64,000 nt of DNA. It comes from Gallionella sp. GTDB lineage: Bacteria > Pseudomonadota > Gammaproteobacteria > Burkholderiales > Gallionellaceae. The stretch is from contig JAQTZW010000012.1 of the NCBI GenBank assembly GCA_028687575.1, positions 36,246 through 100,245 of the forward strand, given 5' to 3'. The notes under the pieces are model-generated. The model ran no database searches. It was given only the letters and a program-made list of their open reading frames with translations, and was not told the DNA's origin. The position numbers and the translations under genes were made by a program. Shown piece by piece: positions 38,381 to 47,913 of the stretch; position 1 is the stretch's first letter, and each line of letters begins with the position of its first letter.

Positions 38381-40468
38381 TTAGTGAACCGAGGCTGCCT
38401 CCGCATTGATGCCGGTATTCTGGCGCACGTAGAGTTCATCCCACATTTCTTCTGAACGCTTGTCGCGCGTGAACAGAGAGCCCAGTATCACCATCAGGAA
38501 GCCCAGCGGAATGGAGATCAGGCCGGGATTCTTCAACAGGAAGAAGGGTTTTTCCAGACCCATGATGCTGGTGGTCTGGCCTTCGACTTTCTTCATGTCT
38601 TCCTCGGCCTTGGTCTTGGCTTTCTCGGTGGCCGCGATGTCCTTCTTGATGCCGGCCACAGCGTCCTGAGCCGCTTTCAGTCCGACGGGGTCGGCTGCCA
38701 ACAAGGCCAGCGCGGCTTCCTCAGCTTGCAGCTTCCCGTTCAGGGTAGCCAGCTTCTCGGCAGCACCCAGTTTCGCCGGTTTCTCGGGAGAGGCCACCTT
38801 GGCGGGTTCGGATTTAACGCAACCATCAAGTGCAAACAGTTCACATGCAAAGCTGGATGCCTTGACCGCAGGCACGGCATCCTTGGCAGGTTGAGCCGGT
38901 TCGCCTTCCAGTACTTTCTTGGCGGAAGCCATCACCGCCTTGGGGTAAGTCATGTTGGGCGAGACCATCACCAGACCGATAGCAGTCAGCGAACCGATGA
39001 CCATACCTGCGATGATGCCGGTGGTGTTGCATTTCTTCCAGTATAGCGTCAGGAACACCGCTGGCAGATTGCTCGAAGCCGCCACTGCGAACGCCAGCGC
39101 AACCAGGTGGGCGACGTTCTGCCCTTTGGCCATGATGCCAACGATGATGGCGATGACACCGACGATGATGGAAGACACCCGTGCAGCAACTACCTGTTCC
39201 CTGGGCGTGGCGTGGTCGCCACGGATGACACCGACATAAATATCATGCGCCATCGCGGAAGCCGATGCCAGCACCAGCCCGGCAACTACTGCGACGATGG
39301 TCGCGAAAGCGACTGCCGCAACGAAGGCCAGGAAGAAGTTACCCAGAATCGAATTCTCACCACCACCCAGATACTGAGCCAACAATGGTGCTGCCATATT
39401 GCCGCCGGCATCCACGCCCGCGATTTTGGCTGAACCGACCAGCATCGCAGCACCAGTGCCGAGGAACAGCGTCAGCACATAGAAACCGCCGATGATGCCC
39501 ATCGCCCAGATCACCGAAGTACGCGCAGCCTGAGCCGTCGGGACGGTGAAGAAACGCATCAGGATGTGCGGCATACCCGCCGTACCCAGCACCAGTGCCA
39601 TGCCCAGCGAGATCTGGTCGATCGGGTTCTTCAGGAACAGGCCGGGTTCGAGGAAGCGCTGGCCGAGTTCTTCGGGTGTCATGCTGAGCGCTTGGTCACC
39701 CAACAACTTTGCGACTTGCTTCTGCACGTCCGCGTCACCGATCACTGCCTGCAGGTAGGCTGGCAAACTGAAGCCGTAAGGCGACCAAACCATGAACACC
39801 AGCAGCAAGGATGCCGTTACCAGCAAAACCGCCTTGGTGATCTGCACCCAGGTGGTGGCTTTCATGCCGCCGAACACAACGTAGGCCAGCATCAGGATGC
39901 CCACGCCGATGATCGAGATCTCGTAGTCTATGCCGATCAGCGTCTTGATCAGCACGCCGCCGCCGACCATTTGTGCGGTCAGGTAGAAGGTGGATACGGT
40001 GATGGTGGACATCGCCGCGACGGTCTTGGTTTTCTTCGGGTCGTTACGGAACGCCAAAATGTCGCCCATCGTGTATTTACCGATATTGCGGCACGGTTCG
40101 GCGATCATCAGCAACACTGTGATGTATGCCACCAGCCAGCCCACCGAATACATGAAGCCGTCGTAACCATACAGCGAAATCAGGCCGGCGATGCCCAGGA
40201 AGGACGCGGCGGACAGGTAATCACCCGCGATTGCCCAGCCGTTCTGGATGCCGCTGACCGAACGCCCCGCCGCATAGAATTCGGAAGTGGTGTGGGTACT
40301 GCGCGCCGCCCAGAAGGTGATCGCCATGGTGATGGCGATGATTACGCCAAACACGGCGAACGTCATCCACTTGAATTCGTCGGCCACTGCGCCGCCCGCC
40401 GCATATGCCGCGCCGCTGCCCAGAATGGCGATCGCCGCCAGGAAGAAGTTGATATGGTTCCGGTTCAT
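38381..40468 (-). CDS. Sodium:solute symporter (ActP-like, VC_2705 type) with a long extra-membrane insertion
   Basis: This 695-residue multi-pass protein has SSS-family signatures such as GRSVSGIQNGWAIAGDYLSAASFLGIAGL near residue 70 and FATIVAVVAGLVLASASAMAHDIYVG. Related proteins import acetate or other short acids with sodium. Between the last helices, at about residues 508-638, lies a hydrophilic alanine/lysine-rich stretch with two cysteines and coiled-coil character (AEEAALALLAADPVGLKAAQDAVAGIKKDIAATEKAK). The substrate cannot be fixed from sequence. Its start overlaps the stop of the DUF485 gene (ATGA), the usual two-gene arrangement. Confidence 0.85.
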   Translation of the reverse strand: MNRNHINFFLAAIAILGSGAAYAAGGAVADEFKWMTFAVFGVIIAITMAITFWAARSTHTTSEFYAAGRSVSGIQNGWAIAGDYLSAASFLGIAGLISLYGYDGFMYSVGWLVAYITVLLMIAEPCRNIGKYTMGDILAFRNDPKKTKTVAAMSTITVSTFYLTAQMVGGGVLIKTLIGIDYEISIIGVGILMLAYVVFGGMKATTWVQITKAVLLVTASLLLVFMVWSPYGFSLPAYLQAVIGDADVQKQVAKLLGDQALSMTPEELGQRFLEPGLFLKNPIDQISLGMALVLGTAGMPHILMRFFTVPTAQAARTSVIWAMGIIGGFYVLTLFLGTGAAMLVGSAKIAGVDAGGNMAAPLLAQYLGGGENSILGNFFLAFVAAVAFATIVAVVAGLVLASASAMAHDIYVGVIRGDHATPREQVVAARVSSIIVGVIAIIVGIMAKGQNVAHLVALAFAVAASSNLPAVFLTLYWKKCNTTGIIAGMVIGSLTAIGLVMVSPNMTYPKAVMASAKKVLEGEPAQPAKDAVPAVKASSFACELFALDGCVKSEPAKVASPEKPAKLGAAEKLATLNGKLQAEEAALALLAADPVGLKAAQDAVAGIKKDIAATEKAKTKAEEDMKKVEGQTTSIMGLEKPFFLLKNPGLISIPLGFLMVILGSLFTRDKRSEEMWDELYVRQNTGINAEAASVH

Positions 40469-40788
40469 TTGATGCTCCCGTTGTTCACGTCATTGATGAT
40501 CTCCTGTGCCATCGCATCGAATTCCGTATTGGCCTTTCTGGAGTAGATGAAAGCGATACCCCATGCAACGACGAATTCAGACAATGCGAACAGCAGGCCG
40601 ACATTGACAGCCCCCCACACCTTGATCTTGAAAAGATCCTGGAAATAAGCCGCGCCGATAGGCAACAAAAAATAATAGACGGTTGAAAAAATCATCAACC
40701 CCCACAGGAACGTCGTTTTCTTGCGATGCAAGACCTGAAACTTCGGGTTGGCATCTATCGCCGCCCAGTTGACACTCTGATTTGACAT
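40465..40788 (-). CDS. DUF485-family membrane protein, symporter partner
   Basis: This 107-residue protein has two transmembrane helices (LWGLMIFSTVYYFLLPIGAAYF and VWGAVNVGLLFALSEFVVAWGIAFIY). The C-terminal phrase YSRKANTEFDAMAQEII is typical of DUF485 proteins that sit upstream of acetate-type symporters. ATG 40788 has a strong GGGAGGAAAT site; the in-frame extension of 56 codons is unsupported. About 230 bases before it (40789-41021) are AT-rich and presumably hold the promoter. Confidence 0.88.
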   Translation of the reverse strand: MSNQSVNWAAIDANPKFQVLHRKKTTFLWGLMIFSTVYYFLLPIGAAYFQDLFKIKVWGAVNVGLLFALSEFVVAWGIAFIYSRKANTEFDAMAQEIINDVNNGSIK

Positions 40789-41021
40789 ATTTCCTCCCAG
40801 AAAAGACCCAATAGTCAGTGCTGATGCCCTGATCGTTTTGTGAAGCGGTGGCGAGATTACGTTACGGTGCGTATTAAAGCAATTGCTTATGAAGTGCTTT
40901 CGGAAATTTTTTTTCGGTGATTTCCAATATAAAAGCAGTCTTTTGATTACAAACACAAAAAATGCAAGTAAATAAGCGGCAACCCTTCTTTCAAGGGGGA
41001 TTTTGTCTGCTGAAAACGCAA

Positions 41022-41729
41022 TCAGACCGGCATACTCACCCAGCGTTGGGCCTCCTCCAGATCACGCAACCCGGAAAAGTCGGCGATATTGCGCCTGCCA
41101 CACTGCGAAAACCCTATCTGCAACAGTTGCGCCGTAACCAGTGCGTCCGCCAGCGCGTTGTGGCGCGCGTCGTTAAGGATGCCGAAGCTGTCTGCCCAGT
41201 CATCCAGCGAACGGTAACGCGAAGCAAGCGCCGGATTAAGCGCAGGCATCAGATAGGCCAGGTCTGACCAGCTGTGACGGAATTTAACACCCAGAAACTG
41301 GCGTATCGCGCGCTGAATCATGGTTTGATCGTAGGTGACATGAAAAGCGACCAGCGGGTCGCGCCGCAGATATTCCAGAAAACCCAGCAGCGCATCGGCG
41401 GCGGGCTTGCCTTCGGTCTGCGCTGCGCCGCCGATGCCGTGCAACAGGATGTTGTGCTTATCGCTGACGGTAGCCTGCTGCAACACCACATAGAAACTGT
41501 CACCCAGCGCCACCTTGCCGTTCACCACCGCCACCGCGCCGATGGAAATCAGCCTGTCCTCCATCAAATTGAGGCCGCTAGCCTCCACATCCACCACCAC
41601 GCAACGTCCCGCATCGAACGGCTGCGCTGAGGAAGGTCGCGGCAGCGCCTGCCAGTCGGCCAGGCGTTGCTTCTGGTGAGCATCCAGCTGCACGCCGCCG
41701 CCCAACCATCGCGTCAGCCAATTCTTCAC
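41022..41729 (-). CDS. DnaQ-like DEDDh 3'-5' exonuclease
   Basis: This 235-residue protein has an RNase T/DnaQ fold: VVDVEASGLNLMEDRLISIGAVAV carries the first DxE, FHVTYDQTMIQRAI the second aspartate, and ARHNALADALVTAQLL the final histidine and aspartate. Such proteins can proofread or trim DNA or RNA. It is not the polymerase III epsilon subunit by context. Its ATG overlaps the stop of the DUF294/CBS/cNMP gene (ATGA), a pairing seen in many proteobacteria and probably a signalling module with a nuclease output. Confidence 0.85.
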   Translation of the reverse strand: MKNWLTRWLGGGVQLDAHQKQRLADWQALPRPSSAQPFDAGRCVVVDVEASGLNLMEDRLISIGAVAVVNGKVALGDSFYVVLQQATVSDKHNILLHGIGGAAQTEGKPAADALLGFLEYLRRDPLVAFHVTYDQTMIQRAIRQFLGVKFRHSWSDLAYLMPALNPALASRYRSLDDWADSFGILNDARHNALADALVTAQLLQIGFSQCGRRNIADFSGLRDLEEAQRWVSMPV

Positions 41730-43621
41730 AAGTGATATTCCACGGCCAGACGCGCCTGAAGCTTGCGTGCCTGACGGAACGCTTCCTTGAGGATGCGCCG
41801 GTCAAGTTCATGCAGGTCTTCGGGGTCTATCAGGTTGTCCAGTTCGTCGTCCTGCCCGCTCTGCGCCTCATCGTGATGGCGCATGCGCAACACCTGGATG
41901 AACAGGAAAGCGTCTATCCAGGCCTCGATCTCGGCAGGATGGATATTCAATTTTGCCGCGCTGTTGCGCAGCCTGGACAGTGTGCTGGTATGGGTCACGC
42001 CGGCCGCCAGACTGAAAATCCGTGCCGCATCCACGAACGGCGTGATGCCGTTGAGCTTGAGATCCAGCGTGTGCTCCTTGCCCACCACGAAATCGCGTAT
42101 CACCCCCAGCGGAGGCCGGATGCTCATCGCGTTCTCCGCCATCTGGTGCAGGAAGCGGCTGTTATTGCTGGCCGCTCTGGCAAGCCAAGTGCGCAATTCG
42201 TCGGCCAGCTCATGCGTGCCGTGCAGCGGGCGAAAATCGAAGAAGATCGAGGCGTGCAACAGCGCCTCCGGCGTGCCATTGGTAATCCAGTTGGAGAACT
42301 TTGCTTTCCACTCATCGAGCGACAAGCACCACTGCGGATTGGATGCCATCACGTTGCCCCGGCACAGCGGAAAACCGCATGCGGCCAATTGCTCATTGAT
42401 GCGCCGCGCCACCGGCAGCAGCCGCTCGCGCATCGCATCCGCCGTCACGCCCTCCGGTACTTTGAAGATCAGGGCATTGTCCTGATCGGTATTCAGCGTC
42501 TGCTCGAAACGTCCTTCCGAACCCAGCGCCATCCAGCACAACTGTGCTGGCAATTGCGGCGCATCGGCAAAACTTTCGGCATACGCCATCTCGATCACGC
42601 GCACCGTCAGCAAGTCGTTGAAAGTAGAGATGAACTGCGTCAGTTGTTCGGCGGCGACACCCTGCGCCATCATGTTGTGCGCCATCTGGCGAATATCACT
42701 GGCGGCCCGCTGCAAGGCCTCGATATTGTGCGCATGGCGTATCGAGGAACCGATCTGGCGCAACCCTACACGCTGCAAGGCAAACAAATCCTTTTCCGTC
42801 ACCAGTCCGAGCAACTTGTCGTTCTCGACCACCAGCACATGGCGGAAACCCATCTTCGCCATGGTCAGTGCGGCTTCATAGGCGAGCGATTGCGGCGGCA
42901 GGAAGGTCAGCTCTGTGGTCATGACATTGATGACCGGTTGGGTGATGTCGGCCTGCGGCAGGGCGATACGCTCCAGCACGTCGGGCAGGGTCAGAATACC
43001 GAGCGGGAAGCCGCGCTCGTCCACCGCAATCATCGAGCCGATGCGGGAAGCGTGCATGCGCTCCAGCACCTCGCGCACGCTGGTTTGCGGCGTACAGGTG
43101 ACGGGCGTGCTGCGGATGATGGCGGACAGCGGACTGGCGAGCGATTGTTGCTCGGAACTGGAGTGGGTGTATTGCGCCTGTATCACCTGCTTGGAGTGTT
43201 CCAGCAGATTGGCGATGCGGCGGGTGCAAAAATCCCGGAACGGTGCGCTCAGACCGAGCAACTGCTGGAAATCCGCCAGCGCCAATTCATAGCAGAAGGT
43301 ATCTTTGACTGCACGGTAGGTGCTGGCGACTGCACGGTGCGCCAGCAGCGCACCCAACGGGAAGCATTCGCCTTCCACCAGTTCCAACCAGGTATCGGCA
43401 TCGCTGGCATGGGCGACGTTTTGCTCGCCCTGCACCACGCCCTGCTTGATGACCAGAAATCGCTCCACCCGCCCCTGCTCGGGTGAAACGATCACTTCAT
43501 CGCGCGCATAGTAGCCAAGCTGCATGCGCTCCAGCATCCACAGCAGGTGAGCCGGCTCCATGCGGTCGAACGGCGCATGGGCGGCAAAAAAAGACAGCTG
43601 GGAAACGTGGATTGCACTCAA
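41726..43621 (-). CDS. cNMP-binding, CBS pair and DUF294 nucleotidyltransferase-like protein
   Basis: This 631-residue protein has, in order, a cyclic-nucleotide-binding beta-roll (about residues 15-140), two CBS motifs (about 165-290) and a DUF294 nucleotidyltransferase-like domain with LGSEGRFEQTLNTDQDNALIF (about 370). A C-terminal helical DUF294_C domain follows (RIFSLAAGVTHTSTLSRLRN). The GSxGRxEQ...DxDxA motif is that of a GlnD-like transferase, so it may modify or bind a protein according to nucleotide levels. The start is TTG at 43621, preceded by a G-run; a later ATG at 43561 is possible but lacks a site. It is coupled to the exonuclease downstream. Confidence 0.85.
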   Translation of the reverse strand: MSAIHVSQLSFFAAHAPFDRMEPAHLLWMLERMQLGYYARDEVIVSPEQGRVERFLVIKQGVVQGEQNVAHASDADTWLELVEGECFPLGALLAHRAVASTYRAVKDTFCYELALADFQQLLGLSAPFRDFCTRRIANLLEHSKQVIQAQYTHSSSEQQSLASPLSAIIRSTPVTCTPQTSVREVLERMHASRIGSMIAVDERGFPLGILTLPDVLERIALPQADITQPVINVMTTELTFLPPQSLAYEAALTMAKMGFRHVLVVENDKLLGLVTEKDLFALQRVGLRQIGSSIRHAHNIEALQRAASDIRQMAHNMMAQGVAAEQLTQFISTFNDLLTVRVIEMAYAESFADAPQLPAQLCWMALGSEGRFEQTLNTDQDNALIFKVPEGVTADAMRERLLPVARRINEQLAACGFPLCRGNVMASNPQWCLSLDEWKAKFSNWITNGTPEALLHASIFFDFRPLHGTHELADELRTWLARAASNNSRFLHQMAENAMSIRPPLGVIRDFVVGKEHTLDLKLNGITPFVDAARIFSLAAGVTHTSTLSRLRNSAAKLNIHPAEIEAWIDAFLFIQVLRMRHHDEAQSGQDDELDNLIDPEDLHELDRRILKEAFRQARKLQARLAVEYHL

Positions 43622-43707
43622 GACTACACCCCCCCGACAAAGTGAAAACCACCAGTCTGACGGTCAGGACAGCCTACCGCCTTTGAACACGAGATTCGCC
43701 CTGCCCG

Positions 43708-44175
43708 TTAGCGCGGATTGCTGCGCGCCGCAAATTCCACGGGCCTTGCCTTGGGTGCCAGCTTGTCCAGCACACCGTTGACATACTTGTAACCGTCGGT
43801 CCCGCCGAAGGTCTTGGCCAGTTCGACCGCCTCGTTGATGACTACTTTGTATGGCACATCGGGCTGTTGCGACAGCTCGAAGGTCGCCAGCAACAACACC
43901 GCGAACTCGACGGTACTCAGGTCGCTGAGCGGACGGTCGAGGTGCGATTGCAGCAACTCGACCAGCGTCTCATGGTTGGCCAACACGCCGCGCAGCAACC
44001 GCGAGAACATTTCCTTGTCGTAGTGCCCCAGATTCTTCTCGCCTTCCATGTGTTTCTGGATGTCGGACGCATCAGTTCCCGATACACGCCACTGGTAAAT
44101 GCCCTGCATCGCCAGTTCCCGCGCGCGGTGACGCGGACTCTTGGGCTTGACGGTGTTCCCGGCAGCGCTACTCAT
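43708..44175 (-). CDS. nusB: Transcription antitermination factor NusB
   Basis: NusB joins S10 (NusE) on boxA RNA to promote antitermination in rRNA operons. The 155-residue protein has [50 protein letters not shown] and [33 protein letters not shown], all typical. The ATG at 44175 overlaps the ribH stop (ATGA). It is the last gene of the riboflavin-nusB run, a widespread arrangement. Confidence 0.97.
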   Translation of the reverse strand: MSSAAGNTVKPKSPRHRARELAMQGIYQWRVSGTDASDIQKHMEGEKNLGHYDKEMFSRLLRGVLANHETLVELLQSHLDRPLSDLSTVEFAVLLLATFELSQQPDVPYKVVINEAVELAKTFGGTDGYKYVNGVLDKLAPKARPVEFAARSNPR

Positions 44176-44624
44176 GCCACCCCCCGCAGCAGATTGACCA
44201 TCTCGATCGCCACCAGCGCCGCCTCGGCACCCTTCACGCTGATGCGCGCCAGCGCCTGTTCGTCGGTGTCGGTGGTCAGGATCGCATTGGCGATCGGGAT
44301 GCCGCAGGACAGCTGCACATCGCCCACGCCGCGCGCCGACTCGTTGGACACCACTTCGAAATGGTAGGTGTCGCCGCGTATCACCGCACCCAGTGCGATC
44401 AGCGCGTCGAATTTTTCGCAATCTGCCATGTGCAGCAGCACCAACGGTATCTCCAGCGCGCCCGGCACGGTGGCCAGCGTGATGTCATCTTCGGCGACAC
44501 CCTGTTGTACCAACTGCGCACGGCAGGCTGCCAGCAATCCTTCGCATACCTCGGGGTTGAAACGGCTCTGCACGATGCCGATGCGCAAACCTTTGCCGTC
44601 CAGATTCTTCTCGATTTCCTTCAT
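44172..44624 (-). CDS. ribH: 6,7-dimethyl-8-ribityllumazine synthase
   Basis: RibH condenses 5-amino-6-ribitylaminouracil with dihydroxybutanone phosphate. The 150-residue protein shows [19 protein letters not shown], the [12 protein letters not shown] loop, [23 protein letters not shown] with the catalytic histidine, and [18 protein letters not shown]. It lies 43 bases after ribB and overlaps nusB downstream. Confidence 0.97.
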   Translation of the reverse strand: MKEIEKNLDGKGLRIGIVQSRFNPEVCEGLLAACRAQLVQQGVAEDDITLATVPGALEIPLVLLHMADCEKFDALIALGAVIRGDTYHFEVVSNESARGVGDVQLSCGIPIANAILTTDTDEQALARISVKGAEAALVAIEMVNLLRGVA

Positions 44625-44667
44625 TGTCCTGCTCCTTTATCTCATCGCACTATGTTGTGCGACGCAA

Positions 44668-45762
44668 TCATTCGTGACTGGCGTAACCCACCACTTCCAA
44701 ACCGAACCCGGCCATGCTGGGCATCTTGTGCGGCGTCGCCAGCAGGCGCATCTTGCCCACCCCCAGATCGCGCAGGATCTGCGCGCCTATGCCGTAGCTG
44801 CGCGGGTCCCACTGCGCATGCTGGCTGGCGCCCTCAACCAGCGTGGCGCGGGCCAGCAGGTCCTGTGCCGATTCGCCGCGATGCAGCAACACCAGCACGC
44901 CTGCCGAAACCCCGGCCATGCGTTGCATCGCTTGGTGCACACTGGTCGAATGCAGCGGCGATTTTTGTTCCAGGAAATCCATCACCGACAGCGGCTCGTG
45001 CACCCGCACCAGCGTCTCGGCGTCGGGCTGGATGTCGCCCTTGACCAGCGCCAGGTGGGTGCGCTGGGTGGTCTTGTCCACATAAGTCGCCAGCTCGAAT
45101 TCGCCGTAGGCGGTCTGCACCGGCCGGCGCGCAGCGCGCTCGACCAGTTTCTCGTGATGGCTGCGATGTTCGATCAGGTCGGCGATGGTGCCGATCTTGA
45201 GGTTATGCAATTTGGCGAACTCGATCAGGTCGGGCAACCGCGCCATCTCGCCGTCGTCCTTCAAAATCTCGCAGATCACCGAGGCGGGAGTCAATCCGGC
45301 CAGTTGCGCCAGATCGCAGCCTGCCTCAGTGTGGCCGGCGCGCACCAGCACACCGCCATCCTTGGCGCGCAGCGGGAAGATGTGGCCGGGCTGCACGATG
45401 TCCGAGGGCTTGGCGTTCCTGTCCGCCGCCGCCAGCACGGTGCGCGCGCGGTCGGCAGCCGAAATGCCGGTGGTCACGCCAGTCGCCGCCTCGATGGACA
45501 GCGTGAAGTTGGTCGCCAGCGGCAGGCCGTTTTCGCGCACCATCAACGGCAGGTCGAGCTGGCGGCAATGCGCCTCGGTCAGCGTCAGGCAAATCAGCCC
45601 ACGGCCATGCTTGGCCATGAAGTTGATCTTTTCCGGCGTAGTGAATTCCGCCGCGAACACCAGATCGCCCTCGTTCTCGCGGTCTTCCTCATCCACCAGC
45701 ACCACCATGTTGCCGGCGCGTATCTCCGCGATGATTTCCTGTATCGGTGAAACGCCTGTCAT
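44668..45762 (-). CDS. ribB: 3,4-dihydroxy-2-butanone 4-phosphate synthase fused to a degenerate RibA-like domain
   Basis: This 364-residue protein. The N-terminal 200 residues are a complete RibB: VVLVDEEDRENEGDLVFAAEFTTPEKINFM, HGRGLICLTLT, GHTEAGCDLAQLAGL. The C-terminal part (about 205-364) is related to GTP cyclohydrolase II (RSYGIGAQILRDLGVGKMRLL, LEVVGY). The zinc-binding C...CxC segment normally read as ECLTGD...RCDCG is absent, replaced by EPLSVMDFLEQKSPLHST. The RibA half should therefore lack cyclohydrolase activity, as described for RibBX-type proteins. A separate active ribA must exist elsewhere. The start overlaps the ribE stop. Confidence 0.93.
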   Translation of the reverse strand: MTGVSPIQEIIAEIRAGNMVVLVDEEDRENEGDLVFAAEFTTPEKINFMAKHGRGLICLTLTEAHCRQLDLPLMVRENGLPLATNFTLSIEAATGVTTGISAADRARTVLAAADRNAKPSDIVQPGHIFPLRAKDGGVLVRAGHTEAGCDLAQLAGLTPASVICEILKDDGEMARLPDLIEFAKLHNLKIGTIADLIEHRSHHEKLVERAARRPVQTAYGEFELATYVDKTTQRTHLALVKGDIQPDAETLVRVHEPLSVMDFLEQKSPLHSTSVHQAMQRMAGVSAGVLVLLHRGESAQDLLARATLVEGASQHAQWDPRSYGIGAQILRDLGVGKMRLLATPHKMPSMAGFGLEVVGYASHE

Positions 45763-46355
45763 TGCACTTCTTTCTGCATCATTCGTTCTACATAGCGGGC
45801 GATCAGGTCTATTTCCAGATTCACTTTCGCGCCAGCCTCCAGTTCGTTCAAGGTGGTCACTTCCAGCGTGTGCGGGATCAGATTCACTTCAAATTCCGAA
45901 CCGGCAACAAGATTCACGGTCAGGCTCACGCCGTTAATGGTAATCGAACCTTTTACCGCGATGTATTTGGCCAAGCCATGCGGCGCGCGCACCACCAGCC
46001 GCCAGCTCTCGCCGATATCGTTGAACGCGACCACTTCTCCCACGCCGTCCACATGACCGCTCACCAGATGGCCGCCGAGACGGTCGGATAGGCGTAGCGC
46101 CTTTTCCAGATTGACGTGGCGACCCTGATGCTCAAGCCCTACCGTGCAATCAAGTGTCTCCCGAGACACATCCACCGTGAAAGCGCGACCTTGCAGCCCG
46201 ACCACGGTCAGGCAAACACCGTTAACCGCGATACTGTCGCCCATCCGCACATCGCCCATGTCCATCGTTTCGGCTTCCACCGTCAGGCGCAGTCCGCCCT
46301 CGCGGTCTTCGGCACGCTTGATGAGTCCCACATCCGCAATAATTCCACTAAACAT
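45759..46355 (-). CDS. ribE: Riboflavin synthase, alpha subunit type
   Basis: This enzyme dismutates two lumazine molecules to riboflavin and the pyrimidine. The 198-residue protein consists of two lumazine-binding repeats, each opening in the typical way: MFSGIIADVGLIKRAED and GHVDGVGEVVAFNDI. DSIAVNGVCLTV and GSITINGVSLTVN are the matching repeat cores. Its start region overlaps the end of ribD by 8 bases and its stop overlaps the ribB start (ATGA). Confidence 0.96.
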   Translation of the reverse strand: MFSGIIADVGLIKRAEDREGGLRLTVEAETMDMGDVRMGDSIAVNGVCLTVVGLQGRAFTVDVSRETLDCTVGLEHQGRHVNLEKALRLSDRLGGHLVSGHVDGVGEVVAFNDIGESWRLVVRAPHGLAKYIAVKGSITINGVSLTVNLVAGSEFEVNLIPHTLEVTTLNELEAGAKVNLEIDLIARYVERMMQKEVQ

Positions 46356-47436
46356 TTTCCACCCTTACCGTGATGCGCAGATCGTTCCCGATCTGGCGCA
46401 AATCTTTCCAGTGCAGCCTGACGCGCTGCGCCAGACTCGTCAATTCACCCAAACCCGCGATGCCGCGCGCCGCATCCCCCAGCAATGAGGGGGCGACATA
46501 CAACAGCATCTCGTCCACCAGTCCCGCCTGCAGCAAGGCACCGTTCAGCGTCGCGCCCGCTTCTACTAAAACCTCGTTACAGCTGCGCCGCGCCAAATCC
46601 TGCAACATCGCCTGCAGATCAACCCTGCCATCGCCATCCGGCAACACCGCCACCTCAGCTCCCGCCTCTTCCAGCCGGAGTACCTTGAGCGGATCCGGAT
46701 TGACGGTATAAATCAGCACGCCGCCCTGCAGCACTTTCGCCGCCGTCGGCATGCGCAGATCGCTGTCCAGCACCACGCGCAGCGGTTGCCTGCCGGTCTG
46801 CAAGTCGCGCACATTCAAGTGGGCATCATCTGCCAGGATGGTATTGATACCGGTCAGCACTACACAGGAACGCGCCCGCCAGTGTTGCACATCGCGCCTC
46901 GCATCTTCACCGGTGATCCACTGGCTGACACCATTGGCCAATGCAGTACGCCCGTCCAAACTCATGCCTATCTTGCTGCGCACCAGCGGTGTGCCACGCG
47001 TCATGCGCACTATGAAACCAGCATTCAAATCGCGTGCCGCCGATTCCATCAGCCCGACTTCAACCGCAATGCCCGCGTCACGCAAACAGGCTATACCCCG
47101 CCCGGCCACCAGCGGATTTGGGTCCTGCATCGCGACCACCACACGGCATACCCCTGCGGCAACCAACGCATCGGCGCAAGGCGGTGTCCTGCCGTGATGA
47201 CTGCATGGCTCCAGTGTCACATAGGCGGTCGCACCGCGCGCCTCCGAGCCTGCCTGCAAAATGGCATGCACCTCGGCATGTGGCTCGCCGGCCCGCTCGT
47301 GCCAGCCCCTGCCGACCACCACGCCGTTCTTCACCAGCACACAGCCGACACGGGGATTCGGGCTGGTAGTGCACAAACCCTTTTCTGCCAGATGCAGGGC
47401 TTCAGCCATCCAGTGACTGTCATCCGCTGCCAACAT
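46348..47436 (-). CDS. ribD: Bifunctional diaminohydroxyphosphoribosylaminopyrimidine deaminase / reductase
   Basis: RibD carries out the second and third steps of riboflavin synthesis. The N-terminal deaminase domain has the zinc motif HAEVHAI and PCSHHGRTPPCADAL. The C-terminal reductase domain begins near residue 145 (PLVRSKIGMSLDGRTALANGVSQWITG) and contains VLVEAGATLNGALLQAGLVDEM. Its ATG shares a base with the nrdR stop (TGATG). Length (362 residues) is typical. Confidence 0.96.
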   Translation of the reverse strand: MLAADDSHWMAEALHLAEKGLCTTSPNPRVGCVLVKNGVVVGRGWHERAGEPHAEVHAILQAGSEARGATAYVTLEPCSHHGRTPPCADALVAAGVCRVVVAMQDPNPLVAGRGIACLRDAGIAVEVGLMESAARDLNAGFIVRMTRGTPLVRSKIGMSLDGRTALANGVSQWITGEDARRDVQHWRARSCVVLTGINTILADDAHLNVRDLQTGRQPLRVVLDSDLRMPTAAKVLQGGVLIYTVNPDPLKVLRLEEAGAEVAVLPDGDGRVDLQAMLQDLARRSCNEVLVEAGATLNGALLQAGLVDEMLLYVAPSLLGDAARGIAGLGELTSLAQRVRLHWKDLRQIGNDLRITVRVENV

Positions 47437-47909
47437 CAGTCCTCCTGCGTACGGGGATGGCGTGCGCGCACCGCCTTGACCGCATCGGTGAAATCTCCGA
47501 CATCCTGAAAGCTCTTGTACACCGAGGCAAAGCGGATGTAGGCGACCTTGTCCAGCTTCAACAACTCCTGCATCACCATCTCGCCGATCTGGCGCGAAAT
47601 GATTTCCCGTTCACCCAGCGCAAAGACTTTTTGCGTGACGCTGTCTATCGCGGCATCCACCGCCTCGGTGGAAACCGGACGTTTATGCAAGGCGCGCTTG
47701 AAACTGGTACGCAGCTTTTCCGCATCGAACTCGCTACGGGTGCCGTTCTGCTTGACCACCTGCGGCATGCGCAACTCCACCGTCTCGTAGGTGGTGAAAC
47801 GCTTGTCGCACGACACACAGCGACGACGACGACGGATGCTGTCGCCCTCCTCGCTCTCGCGGGTGTCCACCACCTGAGTGTCGTGGCCTTTGCAGAAGGG
47901 GCATTTCAT
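47436..47909 (-). CDS. nrdR: Transcriptional repressor NrdR
   Basis: NrdR represses ribonucleotide reductase genes when dATP is abundant. The 157-residue protein has the N-terminal zinc ribbon ([34 protein letters not shown]) and the ATP-cone domain ([29 protein letters not shown]). The start is ATG 47909; the upstream DNA begins the composite repeat within five bases and has no Shine-Dalgarno, which is odd. It is followed by ribD with a one-base overlap. Confidence 0.96.
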   Translation of the reverse strand: MKCPFCKGHDTQVVDTRESEEGDSIRRRRRCVSCDKRFTTYETVELRMPQVVKQNGTRSEFDAEKLRTSFKRALHKRPVSTEAVDAAIDSVTQKVFALGEREIISRQIGEMVMQELLKLDKVAYIRFASVYKSFQDVGDFTDAVKAVRARHPRTQED

Positions 47910-47913
47910 AAGC

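Noticed and set aside
39566..40546. 326-residue open frame on the + strand
   Set aside because: Antisense to the symporter gene; shadow frame.
41732..43486. 584-residue open frame on the + strand
   Set aside because: Antisense to the cNMP/CBS/DUF294 gene, whose domains are unambiguous; the text is low-complexity H, Q and R rich.
44368..45750. 460-residue open frame on the + strand
   Set aside because: Antisense to ribB and ribH; no family features.
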